DNA of 46,275 nucleotides from an uncultured Prevotellaceae bacterium (lineage in GTDB: Bacteria > Bacteroidota > Bacteroidia > Bacteroidales > Bacteroidaceae), in assembly GCA_937891085.1 (NCBI GenBank), contig CALAEY010000084.1, positions 1 to 46,275 of the forward strand, read 5' to 3'. Position 1 is the first letter of the stretch; every line of letters starts with the position of its first letter. Position numbers and translations under genes: made by a program. Of this stretch, positions 27,189-35,987 are shown piece after piece. The notes under the pieces were generated by a model. That model worked only from the letters and a program-made list of their open reading frames with translations, did not search any database and had not been told where the DNA came from.

Positions 27189-27764
27189 ATGACAAAAGCA
27201 ATGATAGAAGACATGAAAAAGGCCTGTGAAGTGCTTCGAGCTGGCGGCTTGATTTTGTATCCCACAGACACAGTGTGGGGCATTGGATGTGATGCCACTA
27301 ATGAGGAAGCCGTGCGTAAGGTCTATGCCCTGAAGCAGCGTGAAGACTCTAAGGCCATGCTGGTACTGGTGGACAATGCCGTGAAGGTGGATTTCTATGT
27401 GAAGGAAGTGCCTCCTGTGGCATGGGACTTGCTCGAAGTGGCTACCAACCCTCTGACTATCATCTATTCTGGGGCACGCAACTTGGCCCCAAACTTACTG
27501 GCAGAGGACGGTAGCGTGGGTATTCGTGTCACTGAGGAAGAGTTTTCCAAGCAACTCTGCTTCCGTTTCCGCAAGGCCATCGTCTCTACCAGTGCAAACA
27601 TTAGTGGAGAACCGTCACCCAAAAATTTTGCGGAGATCAGTGAGGCCGTGAAACAGGGTGTGGATTATATCGTGGGTTATCGCCAAAACGACAAGCAGAA
27701 GCGTAAACCCAGTAGCATCATTAAGTTGGGTCCTACGGGCGAACTTAAAATTATCCGACAGTAA
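27189..27764 (+). CDS. L-threonylcarbamoyladenylate synthase (Sua5/YciO/YrdC family)
   Basis: A 191-aa YrdC-domain protein that makes threonylcarbamoyl-AMP for the t6A modification of ANN-decoding tRNAs. GGLILYPTDTVWGIGCDA (near 20-37), KQREDSKAMLVLV and STSANISGEP (near 137) are the conserved nucleotide-binding blocks. Length matches the single-domain form (TsaC-like). Its stop overlaps the start of the ClC gene in TAATG, showing translational coupling, and it heads a five-gene plus-strand cluster. Confidence 0.92.
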   Translation: MTKAMIEDMKKACEVLRAGGLILYPTDTVWGIGCDATNEEAVRKVYALKQREDSKAMLVLVDNAVKVDFYVKEVPPVAWDLLEVATNPLTIIYSGARNLAPNLLAEDGSVGIRVTEEEFSKQLCFRFRKAIVSTSANISGEPSPKNFAEISEAVKQGVDYIVGYRQNDKQKRKPSSIIKLGPTGELKIIRQ

Positions 27765-29551
27765 TGAGCTCAGGTAAGAATTGGTTTGAGCGTTTCATCG
27801 TATGGCGTGAGGCACATGTCAGCAACCGGCAGTTTGTATTGCTTCTAAGTCTGCTGGTCGGTGTGGCATGTGCTTTGGCAGCCTTGGTGCTCAAACAGCT
27901 GATACACCTAATACAGAGCCTTCTAACAGCGGGCTTCATCAGTACGGAGGCTAATATCCTTTACTTGGTCTATCCAGTGGTAGGTATCTTCCTCACGGGT
28001 GTCTTTGTTCGCAGAATCGTGAAAGACGATATCAGTCATGGTGTCACCAAGATTCTCTATGCCATCTCCCGCAGGGAAGGGCACATCAAAAGTCACAATA
28101 CATGGAGCAGTATCATCGCCAGTTCAATCACCATCGGATTTGGCGGATCTGTAGGAGCAGAGGCACCTATTGTGCTTACGGGTTCTGCCATCGGTTCCAA
28201 CCTGGGTGCCGCTTTCCGCATGGACCAGCGTACCCTCATGCTCTTGGTGGGCTGTGGTGCTGCTGGTGCTGTGGCCGGCATCTTCAAGGCTCCTATCGCT
28301 GGATTGGTCTTTACCATTGAAGTCATCATGATTGACCTCACCATGTCTTCGCTGCTCCCATTGCTCATTACTTCCGTTACGGCAGCGACTATCGCCTATA
28401 TCACCACGGGTACGGAAGCCATGTTTAAATTCGACATGGACGAACCCTTTGCGCTTTCACGCATCCCTTACGTGATTATTCTCGGCATAGTTTGCGGACT
28501 GGTTTCCCTCTACTTCACCCGTGCCAATGTGGCTACAGAGGAACTCTACCGCAAGTTGAAGTCGCCTTATGCCCGTCTGGCGTTGGGTGGTATCATGCTG
28601 AGTGTACTTATCTTCCTTTTCCCACCTCTCTATGGTGAAGGGTACGATACCATTGAGTTGCTGATCAATGGTGGCACTAATGCCGACTGGGAAACGGTGA
28701 TGAACAACTCCCTCTTCTATGGACATAGTGAGTGGCTTCTGTTCTACCTCGCCCTCATCGTATTCATTAAGGTGTTTGCTGTTACCGCAACCAATGGCGG
28801 TGGCGGTTGCGGTGGTATCTTTGCACCTTCGCTTTTCCTCGGTTGTATCGTAGGTTTCGTATTTGCCCACTTCTGCAATGGCTACAATCTTCCTGTCACT
28901 CTGCCTGAGAAGAATTTTGCTCTTATGGGCATGGCAGGCTTGATGAGTGGTGTGATGCATGCCCCTCTTACGGGTGTCTTCCTCATTGCCGAGCTTACGG
29001 GTGGTTATGATCTTTTCCTGCCGTTGATGATTGTCTCGGTGATGTCTTACCTTACTATCTTTCTTTTTGAGCCTCATAGCATCTATTCCATGCGTCTCGC
29101 CAAGAAGGGAGAACTGCTTACCCATCATAAGGACAAGGCTGTGCTTACTCTGATGAAGATGGATAGCGTGATAGAGAAAGACTTTCACGTGGTGCACCCA
29201 GAGATGGACCTTGGTCAGATGATAGGAGCCATAGCCAATTCTAAGCGCAACATTTTCCCTGTGACTGATGCGAAGGGCAACTTCCTTGGTATGGTACAGC
29301 TGGACAATATACGTAATATCATGTTCCGACAGGAACTCTATCATCATTTCAAGGTATCTCGACTGATGACTACCCCTCCTGCACGTCTCTACGATACCGA
29401 CAGCATGGAGCAGGTCATGGAGAAGTTTGATGAGACAGAAGCATGGAACCTCCCCGTAATCAACGAAGAGGGCAAGTATCTGGGCTTTGTCTCCAAGTCG
29501 AACGTCTTCAATGCCTACCGAGAGATGATGATTACCCTGTCTGATGAATAA
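27764..29551 (+). CDS. ClC-family chloride channel/antiporter with CBS pair
   Basis: A 595-aa membrane protein. The ClC selectivity region reads GSVGAEAPIVLTGSAIGS, with the gating glutamate at about residue 133 (GAEAP, a variant of the usual GREGP), and GGGGCGGIFAPSLFLG near 345 is the second hallmark. Two CBS domains fill the last 140 residues (EKDFHVVHPEMDLGQM through FVSKSNVFNAYREM). It moves chloride or another anion across the inner membrane, probably with proton coupling given the retained glutamate. Start codon overlaps the previous stop. Confidence 0.93.
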   Translation: MSSGKNWFERFIVWREAHVSNRQFVLLLSLLVGVACALAALVLKQLIHLIQSLLTAGFISTEANILYLVYPVVGIFLTGVFVRRIVKDDISHGVTKILYAISRREGHIKSHNTWSSIIASSITIGFGGSVGAEAPIVLTGSAIGSNLGAAFRMDQRTLMLLVGCGAAGAVAGIFKAPIAGLVFTIEVIMIDLTMSSLLPLLITSVTAATIAYITTGTEAMFKFDMDEPFALSRIPYVIILGIVCGLVSLYFTRANVATEELYRKLKSPYARLALGGIMLSVLIFLFPPLYGEGYDTIELLINGGTNADWETVMNNSLFYGHSEWLLFYLALIVFIKVFAVTATNGGGGCGGIFAPSLFLGCIVGFVFAHFCNGYNLPVTLPEKNFALMGMAGLMSGVMHAPLTGVFLIAELTGGYDLFLPLMIVSVMSYLTIFLFEPHSIYSMRLAKKGELLTHHKDKAVLTLMKMDSVIEKDFHVVHPEMDLGQMIGAIANSKRNIFPVTDAKGNFLGMVQLDNIRNIMFRQELYHHFKVSRLMTTPPARLYDTDSMEQVMEKFDETEAWNLPVINEEGKYLGFVSKSNVFNAYREMMITLSDE

Positions 29552-29566
29552 CCTTTTATTGATTTA

Positions 29567-30544
29567 ATGAATAAAACTGAACTAAAGATCGTTTATATGG
29601 GAACCCCCGACTTTGCGGTGGAACCACTGCGCTGCCTTGTAGAAGGCGGATACAATGTCGTGGGTGTCATCACTATGCCTGACAAGCCTGCTGGTCGTGG
29701 GCATAAGATACAATACTCCCCCGTGAAACAATACGCCTTGGAGCACAACTTACCTTTGCTGCAACCAGAGAAACTCAAGGATGAGGCTTTTTTGGAGGCC
29801 CTTCGTGCTTGGAATGCCGACCTTCAGATTGTGGTGGCCTTCCGTATGCTGCCAGAGGTGGTGTGGGCCATGCCACCGCTTGGTACTTTCAACCTTCACG
29901 CCTCCCTGCTTCCACAATACCGGGGTGCGGCCCCTATCAATTGGGCAGTCATCAACGGCGATACTGAGACAGGTATTACCACCTTCTTCCTCAAACATGA
30001 GATAGATACAGGTGAAGTAATCCAACAGGTGCGCATCCCTATAGCCGATACCGATGATGTTGGCATCGTTCACGATAAGCTCATGCACCTTGGAGGCAAG
30101 CTCGTGGTGGAGACGGTTGACGCTATCCTTGCTGGGACCGTTCATTCTATTCCGCAAGAAACCCTTATTACAGAGGAATTGCGTCCGGCTCCTAAGATAT
30201 TCAAGGACACCTGTCGCATCCGTTGGTATCTGCCGTTAAAGCGGGTTTACGACTTTGTGCGTGGACTTTCCCCATACCCTGCAGCATGGGCAGAACTGCG
30301 TAAGCCAGACGGAAGTGTAGAAACCCTAAAGATCTTCCAAACGGCTAAGATAGAACAAACCCATCAGCTCTCTCCAGGCACCATCCGCACCGATGGTAAG
30401 ACCTACTTGCACGTGGCCGTTCCTGAAGGTTTCATCTCAGTGCTCTCCTTGCAACTTCCAGGCAAGAAGCGCCTTCCTGTGGCTGAACTCCTTCGTGGCT
30501 ACCACATCACCGATGAATATCAATTCATAATAGAAACCCCATAA
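29567..30544 (+). CDS. fmt: Methionyl-tRNA formyltransferase
   Basis: A 325-aa enzyme that formylates initiator Met-tRNA. IVYMGTPDFAVEPL (near 8-21), the folate-binding NLHASLLPQYRGAAPINWA block (split by description; about 108-126) and EIDTGEVI (about 146) give the Asn, His and Asp of the catalytic triad. The C-terminal OB-like domain is present and length is standard. It is 15 nt after the ClC gene. Its stop codon overlaps a heptamer repeat array. Confidence 0.96.
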   Translation: MNKTELKIVYMGTPDFAVEPLRCLVEGGYNVVGVITMPDKPAGRGHKIQYSPVKQYALEHNLPLLQPEKLKDEAFLEALRAWNADLQIVVAFRMLPEVVWAMPPLGTFNLHASLLPQYRGAAPINWAVINGDTETGITTFFLKHEIDTGEVIQQVRIPIADTDDVGIVHDKLMHLGGKLVVETVDAILAGTVHSIPQETLITEELRPAPKIFKDTCRIRWYLPLKRVYDFVRGLSPYPAAWAELRKPDGSVETLKIFQTAKIEQTHQLSPGTIRTDGKTYLHVAVPEGFISVLSLQLPGKKRLPVAELLRGYHITDEYQFIIETP

Positions 30545-30585
30545 TTCATAATTCATAATTTATAATTTATAATTCATAATTAAAA
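30536..30585 (+). repeat. Heptamer array ATAATTC/ATAATTT over the fmt stop codon
   Basis: About six units of ATAATTY (two C, two T, one C, one A variant) start at the last base pairs of fmt and supply its stop. It is the same heptamer as at 3761-3794 in another register (AATTCAT). It fills the 53-nt gap before rpe. Confidence 0.9.
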
Positions 30586-30597
30586 TATATTCCGCCT

Positions 30598-31242
30598 ATG
30601 CTACTCTCTCCTTCTATTCTTTCTGCAGATTTCTGCCATTTGGGCCAAGACATTGAGATGCTCAATAGCAGTGAGGCCGATTGGGTACATATCGACATTA
30701 TGGACGGCGTCTTTGTACCTAATATCTCTTTTGGATTCCCCGTGCTTAAGCATGTAGCTAAGGTCAGTCAGAAACCTTTAGACGTACACTTGATGATTGT
30801 TCAGCCAGAGAAGTTCATTCAAGAAGTGCGTGATCTGGGTTCTTTCATCATGAATGTGCATTACGAAGCCTGTCCTCATTTGCATAGAGTCATTCAGCAA
30901 ATTCGTGATGCAGGCATGCAACCCGCAGTAACCCTCAACCCTGCTACCCCAGTGCAGTTGGTGCGTGATATTCTGCCTGATGTTTACATGGTATTGCTCA
31001 TGGGTGTAAACCCAGGGTTTGGAGGGCAGAAGTTCATTCCTCATACTGTAGAAAAAGTACGCGAATTGCGCGACTTGATCAATGAGATGGGATCCCGTGC
31101 CCTCATCGAAGTTGATGGAGGTGTTAATATGCAGACTGGTGCCCGCCTTATTGAAGCAGGTGCAGATGTCTTGGTGGCAGGCAATGCCGTGTTCTCTGCC
31201 AATGATCCACAGGAGGCCATCAGGCAGTTGAAGAGTCTGTAA
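30598..31242 (+). CDS. rpe: Ribulose-phosphate 3-epimerase
   Basis: A 214-aa TIM-barrel enzyme interconverting ribulose-5-P and xylulose-5-P in the pentose phosphate pathway. SPSILSADF (4-12), VHIDIMDGVFVPNISFG (about 31-47), DVHLMI (about 62) and MGVNPGFGGQKFIP (about 135) carry the metal-binding His/Asp residues and phosphate loop. VDGGV near 177 supplies the second catalytic Asp. Length is standard. Confidence 0.97.
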   Translation: MLLSPSILSADFCHLGQDIEMLNSSEADWVHIDIMDGVFVPNISFGFPVLKHVAKVSQKPLDVHLMIVQPEKFIQEVRDLGSFIMNVHYEACPHLHRVIQQIRDAGMQPAVTLNPATPVQLVRDILPDVYMVLLMGVNPGFGGQKFIPHTVEKVRELRDLINEMGSRALIEVDGGVNMQTGARLIEAGADVLVAGNAVFSANDPQEAIRQLKSL

Positions 31243-31254
31243 AAGAGAAGCGTT

Positions 31255-33312
31255 ATGAGGAGGAATTCGGTCCTACAAAAGCATCCTTTGTTGAGATTGC
31301 TCCTCCCTCTGATGCTTGGTATAGTATTGGCCGATGTCTTTTATCAATCATTGGCCATTTTTCAAGGGTATCTCATAGGGATTACCCTTTTATCTTTCAT
31401 TTTACTGTTTATCAGTCTGTGGAGATTTAAAGGCTGGTTTGTGCTCTTCTTGAATCTGACAGTGATGGGCATAGGAATGCTACTTACAGGCAGATGGCTT
31501 GAAAAATCGCATTTCCCTTTTTCGGAGGAAAGTGCGGCCTACCAGATACTTATTGAAGAACAGCCCGAAGAAAAGCCACGTAGCATCTTGTGTAAGTCTC
31601 TGCTGTTGAATGGAGATAGCACATTGTTGGCAGAGGGGCTGCCTAAGAATTTCCTATTTTATTTGGCGAAAGATTCTGCCTCTTTTCAACTGACCAAAGG
31701 CGATACGTTATGGGTCTATGCACATCTGGAACCCGTTACGCAGAGTGGCATTCCCGATGCGTTTGATTATGGGCGTTATTTACGTAGAAAAGGAATCTGT
31801 GGGTCTGCTTATGTGGCAAGCGGACACTGGCAATTGGTAGGTCATCAGTCCTCCTCTTCCTTTATGGACCGTATGGAAACGGTGCGCGAGCGATTGAAGG
31901 ACCGCTATAGGGAATTGGGATTTCAAGGAGATGAACTTGCTTTGCTGACAGCTTTGACAGTAGGGGAGAAAGAAGAGTTGAGTGAGGAAATAAGGGAAGT
32001 ATATTCCGCAAGTGGAGCCAGTCACGTATTGGCAATCTCAGGTTTGCACATAGGCTTGCTCTATGCTATTCTGTGGATGTTCTTTACACCTTGGAGAAAG
32101 AATAGAAAACTGAAGGTTGTGTCTGTGTTTGTCGTTATAGGGGTACTTTGGGCATTTGCAGCTCTGACAGGATTCCCTATTTCTGTGGTTCGCTCGGTGA
32201 TTATGTTTTCTTTGATTGGAGTATCCAATTTCTTACAGGAGAAACCGCATACACTCAATACATTGTCCACTGCAGCTTTTTTGATGCTTCTTTTCCGTCC
32301 ACTCTGGTTATTTGAGGTTGGTTTCCAAATGTCCTTTGCTGCCGTTGCGTCCATTGTGGTATTACACCCCAAGCTGTCCTCGCTATGGGAGGTTAATCAT
32401 CGGGTGCTTCGATGGATACGCGATTTGCTCTCTGTATCCATAGCGGCACAGATAGGCGTTGCTCCAATCGTTGCTTTCTATTTCCATCGTTTCTCCGTCT
32501 ATTTCCTTCTGACTAATTTCTGGGTGATACCTATGGTTTCTTTGGTGATGTATGTGGCGGTATTTATGTTGGTACTAATGCCTTTCCCTGCTATTCAGCA
32601 ATGGGTTGCCCTACTGGAGATGAAACTGATCCATCTACAAAATACTGTTCTGGAAGAAATCAGTCAATGGCCAATGGCAACGATAGATCGAATCTGGCTG
32701 ACTATCATAGAAGTTTTCGCTTGGTATGTGGTAGTATGGCTCTGCTATCGCTTCTTCCAACGACATACAGCTCGTCGCACTTTGTCGGCTTTAGCAGGGC
32801 TGTTACTATTGATCGGAGGACATTGGGGATTAAGTCAGTACGCTGCCATGAGACCAAGTATCTCGTTCTATAATGTACGAGGTTGTCCAGCAGTGCACTT
32901 GGTGTCAGATTTGGATGCATCTTGGGTAGTCGCATCCGATAGTCTTCTGCAAGTAGACCAATTGCTGAAGCAAGTTGATCCTTACTGGATGCATCGGCAG
33001 TTGGCTGTTCCGCAGGTTCTGACAAGCGACAATCAGATAGTCAGTTTTCACGGAAAGCGCATTTGTTTGGTGAATGATGACCGTTGGCGTAGAAAGTCAA
33101 GCTCCCAGAAATTGTCTATAGATTATTTGTATATCTCAAGCGGTTATCGAGGCACTTTGGAGGAATTGGTGTCTTTGTTTGATGTTCAAGAGGTCATAGT
33201 AGATGCCTCATTATCTGATTTCTATCGTCAGAGATTAGAACAAGAATGCTTGGAAAAACGAATCCCTTTGCACCGATTAGCTTCTGAAGGAATCATTGAA
33301 ATACCTATATAA
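31255..33312 (+). CDS. comEC: ComEC/Rec2-family competence protein
   Basis: A 685-aa membrane protein. An N-terminal pair of hydrophobic helices and OB-like DUF4131 region precede the Competence domain (SGASHVLAISGLHIGLLYA, described at about 252-270; ALTGFPISVVRS near 303; FEVGFQMSFAAVASIV near 360). It forms the inner-membrane channel for single-stranded DNA uptake in competent bacteria. The metallo-beta-lactamase-like C-terminal domain is mostly missing: the last 130 residues lack an HxHxDH motif. That short form is common in Bacteroidetes, where competence is poorly tested. It begins 12 nt after rpe. Confidence 0.9.
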   Translation: MRRNSVLQKHPLLRLLLPLMLGIVLADVFYQSLAIFQGYLIGITLLSFILLFISLWRFKGWFVLFLNLTVMGIGMLLTGRWLEKSHFPFSEESAAYQILIEEQPEEKPRSILCKSLLLNGDSTLLAEGLPKNFLFYLAKDSASFQLTKGDTLWVYAHLEPVTQSGIPDAFDYGRYLRRKGICGSAYVASGHWQLVGHQSSSSFMDRMETVRERLKDRYRELGFQGDELALLTALTVGEKEELSEEIREVYSASGASHVLAISGLHIGLLYAILWMFFTPWRKNRKLKVVSVFVVIGVLWAFAALTGFPISVVRSVIMFSLIGVSNFLQEKPHTLNTLSTAAFLMLLFRPLWLFEVGFQMSFAAVASIVVLHPKLSSLWEVNHRVLRWIRDLLSVSIAAQIGVAPIVAFYFHRFSVYFLLTNFWVIPMVSLVMYVAVFMLVLMPFPAIQQWVALLEMKLIHLQNTVLEEISQWPMATIDRIWLTIIEVFAWYVVVWLCYRFFQRHTARRTLSALAGLLLLIGGHWGLSQYAAMRPSISFYNVRGCPAVHLVSDLDASWVVASDSLLQVDQLLKQVDPYWMHRQLAVPQVLTSDNQIVSFHGKRICLVNDDRWRRKSSSQKLSIDYLYISSGYRGTLEELVSLFDVQEVIVDASLSDFYRQRLEQECLEKRIPLHRLASEGIIEIPI

Positions 33313-33339
33313 AAAAGAAGGGTATCTTCCCAGACACCC
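33312..33339 (-). terminator. Rho-independent terminator of the probable small RNA
   Basis: The stem is 8 bp (GGGTATCT at 33320-33327 with AGACACCC at 33332-33339, one G-U pair), the loop 4 nt, and the minus-strand T-run corresponds to the six A at 33311-33316. It could also stop read-through from the RlmI-type operon. Confidence 0.75.
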
Positions 33340-33380
33340 AATCTTTAATAACCTTAAATCTAATACCATGAAAAACACGA
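33313..33380 (-). ncRNA. Probable small RNA between comEC and the RlmI-type gene
   Basis: On the minus strand a -7 box TACCTTTG (33383-33390) is followed by about 65 nt, ending in a terminator hairpin (33320-33327 pairs with 33332-33339, loop TCCC on the plus strand) and a T-run that overlaps the comEC stop. No convincing ORF is present. The compact unit looks like an independent small RNA rather than the tail of the methyltransferase mRNA, because it has its own -7 box. No clear -33 box is seen. From memory, similar stretches recur in Bacteroidales genomes, but I could not check that here. Confidence 0.5.
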
Positions 33381-33382
33381 TG

Positions 33383-33390
33383 CAAAGGTA
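33383..33390 (-). promoter_or_regulatory. -7 promoter box of the probable small RNA
   Basis: TACCTTTG on the minus strand, followed by C, as in strong Bacteroidetes promoters. The region 19-20 nt upstream has no TTTG, so strength is uncertain. Upstream sequence contains a repeated ATAGCATAAA at 33406-33415 and 33482-33491. Confidence 0.5.
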
Positions 33391-33516
33391 GGGATTTTAT
33401 GTTATATAGCATAAAAACGGGGGTAAAATCGCTCTTGTTTAACATTCTTTAAACATTATGTGCCGTTTTTGCTTTGCCTACATAGCATAAATGGGCAAAA
33501 TGTACCTGCCAAGAGT

Positions 33517-34701
33517 CTATTCCACGTAGAGTACCAAGCCCTTGAGATACTCGCCTTCGGGGTGGTAGATGCTCACGGGGTGGTCTGCTGGTTGCGTAAG
33601 CTGGTGCAGAATGCGCACGCTACGACCTGTCATAGCAGCAGCGGTGAACACGGCTGTGCGGAACTGCTCTTTGTTGACTGCCTGAGAGCAGGAGAAAGTG
33701 AATAAGATGCCTCCAGGACGTATCTTCTCCATAGCTTTGACATTGATCTTGCGGTACCCTTGGAGGGCATTGCGCAAGGCATCACGATGCTTGGCGAAGG
33801 CAGGTGGATCAAGGATGATAAGGTCGTACTGACCGTCTTCCATTTGATCGAGGAACTTAAAGGCATCCTCGGCATAAGCAGTGTGGCGCGTATCGTCAGG
33901 GAAGTTGAGACGTACATTCTGGTTGGTAAGCTCCACTGCCTTGGCAGAACTATCAACTGAATGCACCAAGCGGGCACCGCCACGCAGGGCATAGACGGAG
34001 AACCCTCCTGTGTAGCAGAACATATTGAGCACGTCTCTGCCTTGAGCATAGCGTTCCAGCAAGGCACGGTTTTCACGCTGATCTACGAAGAAACCGGTCT
34101 TCTGTCCCTTGGCCCAGTCTATGTGAAACTTCAGGCCGTATTCTAGGGCTATGTTTTCCTGACTGCCGCCAACGAGGAACCCATTCTCGGCACCAAGGTC
34201 GGCCTTATAGGGCAGGGTGGTCTCCGACTTGTAATAGATGTGTTCTATGGTGCCGTCCATGACTTGCATCAGGGCATCGGCAATCTGCTTACGGCAACAG
34301 TGCATGCCTACGGAGTGAGCCTGCATCACAGCGGTGCGTCCGTAGATGTCAATCACCAAACCAGGGAGGTTGTCACCCTCACCGTGTACCAGACGGTAGG
34401 TGCTGTGGTCAGGCCTGTTGGTCAGGCCGATATGCTGCCTCATGTCATGGGCAATGCGGAGCCTACGCTGCCAGAAAGCATCGTCGATGGCTTCGTGTTG
34501 GTGGAAGCTAAGCACCCTGATGGCAATGCTGCCTATCTGGTAGTGACCTTTAGCAATGAACTCACGCTTAGAGGTATAGATATCTACAAGGTCACCTTCC
34601 TCGGGGGTACCTTCTATCTGGGCAATGGCACCTGAGAATACCCATGGGTGAAAGCGCTTCAATGACTCTTCTTTTCCTGGTTTCAAATAGACTCTGTGCA
34701 T
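33517..34701 (-). CDS. rlmI: Class I SAM-dependent rRNA methyltransferase (RlmI family)
   Basis: A 394-aa protein with an N-terminal PUA domain (VYLKPGKEESLKRFHPWVFSG, described at about 4-24), a central RlmI-like domain and a Rossmann methyltransferase domain. DVLNMFCYTGGFSVYAL near 215 binds SAM, and ILDPPAFAKHRD near 292 plus FSCSQAV near 332 provide the catalytic region for m5C. E. coli RlmI methylates C1962 of 23S rRNA. Its start overlaps the preceding exonuclease gene by 19 nt, so the three genes from 35876 down form an operon. Confidence 0.9.
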   Translation of the reverse strand: MHRVYLKPGKEESLKRFHPWVFSGAIAQIEGTPEEGDLVDIYTSKREFIAKGHYQIGSIAIRVLSFHQHEAIDDAFWQRRLRIAHDMRQHIGLTNRPDHSTYRLVHGEGDNLPGLVIDIYGRTAVMQAHSVGMHCCRKQIADALMQVMDGTIEHIYYKSETTLPYKADLGAENGFLVGGSQENIALEYGLKFHIDWAKGQKTGFFVDQRENRALLERYAQGRDVLNMFCYTGGFSVYALRGGARLVHSVDSSAKAVELTNQNVRLNFPDDTRHTAYAEDAFKFLDQMEDGQYDLIILDPPAFAKHRDALRNALQGYRKINVKAMEKIRPGGILFTFSCSQAVNKEQFRTAVFTAAAMTGRSVRILHQLTQPADHPVSIYHPEGEYLKGLVLYVE

Positions 34702-35321
34702 AATTCTTCGTTGATGGTTTTCTGTATGGTGAAGTCGCCTGTGCGACGGAGTTCTTCAAGTTTATGGTAGATGTGTAGGCAGGCCCAGGCATCGATGGCA
34801 GCGTATTCTTGCTGTGCAGGGCTGAGGCTGTTTGCCTCCCAGTTGCTTAAGCGTTGTGCTTTGGAAATTTTCTGGCCAAAGAGAATGGCATACATTTTCT
34901 GGAGGCTCTTCTCCTGAATGCCGAAGGTGCAGGCGAGTTCTTGTAACTCTACATAGTTGTGGGGATGAAAGGGACTGCGCTTTTGGAGCATCATGAAGTC
35001 GTCTTTAAGGGAGAGGCCAATTTTAAGGATATCTTGACTCTCCAGCAGCTGAATGGCGGGCAGGGTGAGACCGCTCTTGTTGAGGCGGATGAGATAGCAC
35101 ACATCATCTGTGGCTACCTGCAGCAAGGCTACTTGGTAGTTCTGGCCTTTCTTGAAGGAAGGGCGGGTCTCTGTGTCTATGCCCAAGGCGGGGAAGGTGC
35201 GTAGGTAAGCTATCGCATGTTCTATCTCAGAGGGCGTCTCTGCCACGCGGATGGAACCGTTGAAGCCTACACGGGGCATCTGGTTGATTTCTTCTTTCGT
35301 TATGGTGTCTCGGATTATCAT
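34683..35321 (-). CDS. 3'-5' exonuclease, RNase D-like (DEDDy)
   Basis: A 212-aa exonuclease-domain protein. LGIDTETRP (47-54) holds the first Asp/Glu pair, KIGLSLKDD (about 96-104) the second Asp, and YAAIDAWACL near 173 the Tyr/Asp motif of the DEDDy class. It lacks the HRDC domains of RNase D and is probably a processing or DNA-end nuclease. It begins 3 nt after the DUF5063 gene and overlaps the RlmI-type gene. Confidence 0.9.
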   Translation of the reverse strand: MIIRDTITKEEINQMPRVGFNGSIRVAETPSEIEHAIAYLRTFPALGIDTETRPSFKKGQNYQVALLQVATDDVCYLIRLNKSGLTLPAIQLLESQDILKIGLSLKDDFMMLQKRSPFHPHNYVELQELACTFGIQEKSLQKMYAILFGQKISKAQRLSNWEANSLSPAQQEYAAIDAWACLHIYHKLEELRRTGDFTIQKTINEELCTESI

Positions 35322-35324
35322 TGG

Positions 35325-35876
35325 TCAGTCGTAATACTTATCATCATCGTCTAGGTCATCGTGGGTGGAGAACTTCACCTCGTGCAGGGCACGGAGGGTA
35401 TTAACAAGTTTCTGTCCCCAGTATAGCCTGAAGTTTTCCTGGCAGAGCGACAGAGCATCGTGCATGTTAAGATTGAGACCTTGCTTGAATACGAAGATGA
35501 AGTTGCGGATATCTTGGTAGATGTCCGCCAAATCTTCGGAGATATGCTTGGCGATGGGGGTGTCGCTGTATTTCATGTCCTCAAGGAACACGTCCAGATA
35601 GACATCGTCATTTCCGAGGAGGCGCTCAATGGTAGTGCGCACGTAGTCATAATCTTCCTCCGTGACGTTTTCTTCGAGCATACCATCACCCATGGTCTCA
35701 CAGGGGGGCAGGAGCAGAGCCTTCACATAGAGTAGAGGCAGCACCTTGAGGGTGGTATCTACAAATTGGGCGCGCTCGGTAGAGACGGCCTGCTCCAAGA
35801 GCTTGCAGAACTCTGCAGCTACAGTGACGAAGTCAATCACGTTACGGTCGAATATTACTTTACTCTCTTTGGCCAT
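35325..35876 (-). CDS. DUF5063-family protein
   Basis: A 183-aa cytoplasmic, helix-rich protein with an acidic C-terminus (DDLDDDDKYYD). It resembles the Bacteroidetes DUF5063 family, of unknown function, often found beside RNase D-like and RlmI-like genes. I placed the start at 35876 (MAKESKVIFDRN) because the promoter lies just upstream; a longer in-frame reading to 35963 adds a hydrophobic stretch that would start before the promoter and is probably untranslated. It is the first gene of the three-gene operon. Confidence 0.8.
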   Translation of the reverse strand: MAKESKVIFDRNVIDFVTVAAEFCKLLEQAVSTERAQFVDTTLKVLPLLYVKALLLPPCETMGDGMLEENVTEEDYDYVRTTIERLLGNDDVYLDVFLEDMKYSDTPIAKHISEDLADIYQDIRNFIFVFKQGLNLNMHDALSLCQENFRLYWGQKLVNTLRALHEVKFSTHDDLDDDDKYYD

Positions 35877-35894
35877 ATCTTCTGGATTTGAATG

Positions 35895-35925
35895 CAAATA
35901 TAGTGAAATCGTGAATAATAACAAG
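35895..35925 (-). promoter_or_regulatory. Promoter of the DUF5063-exonuclease-RlmI operon
   Basis: Minus-strand CTTGT (TTG at 35922-35924), 19-nt spacer, TATATTTG at 35895-35902. It lies 18 nt from the start codon at 35876. Confidence 0.7.
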
Positions 35926-35987
35926 CATAAGACGAAATAAAAAAGGGGGTGAACAGCATTCACCCCCTTGAATATGGCATTGAAGCA

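Noticed and set aside
28457..29347. A 296-codon open frame opposite the ClC gene
   Set aside because: Antisense shadow of a conserved membrane protein; composition rich in His and Lys with no domain.
35877..35963. A hydrophobic N-terminal extension of the DUF5063 protein
   Set aside because: The promoter lies inside it, and homologues are soluble.
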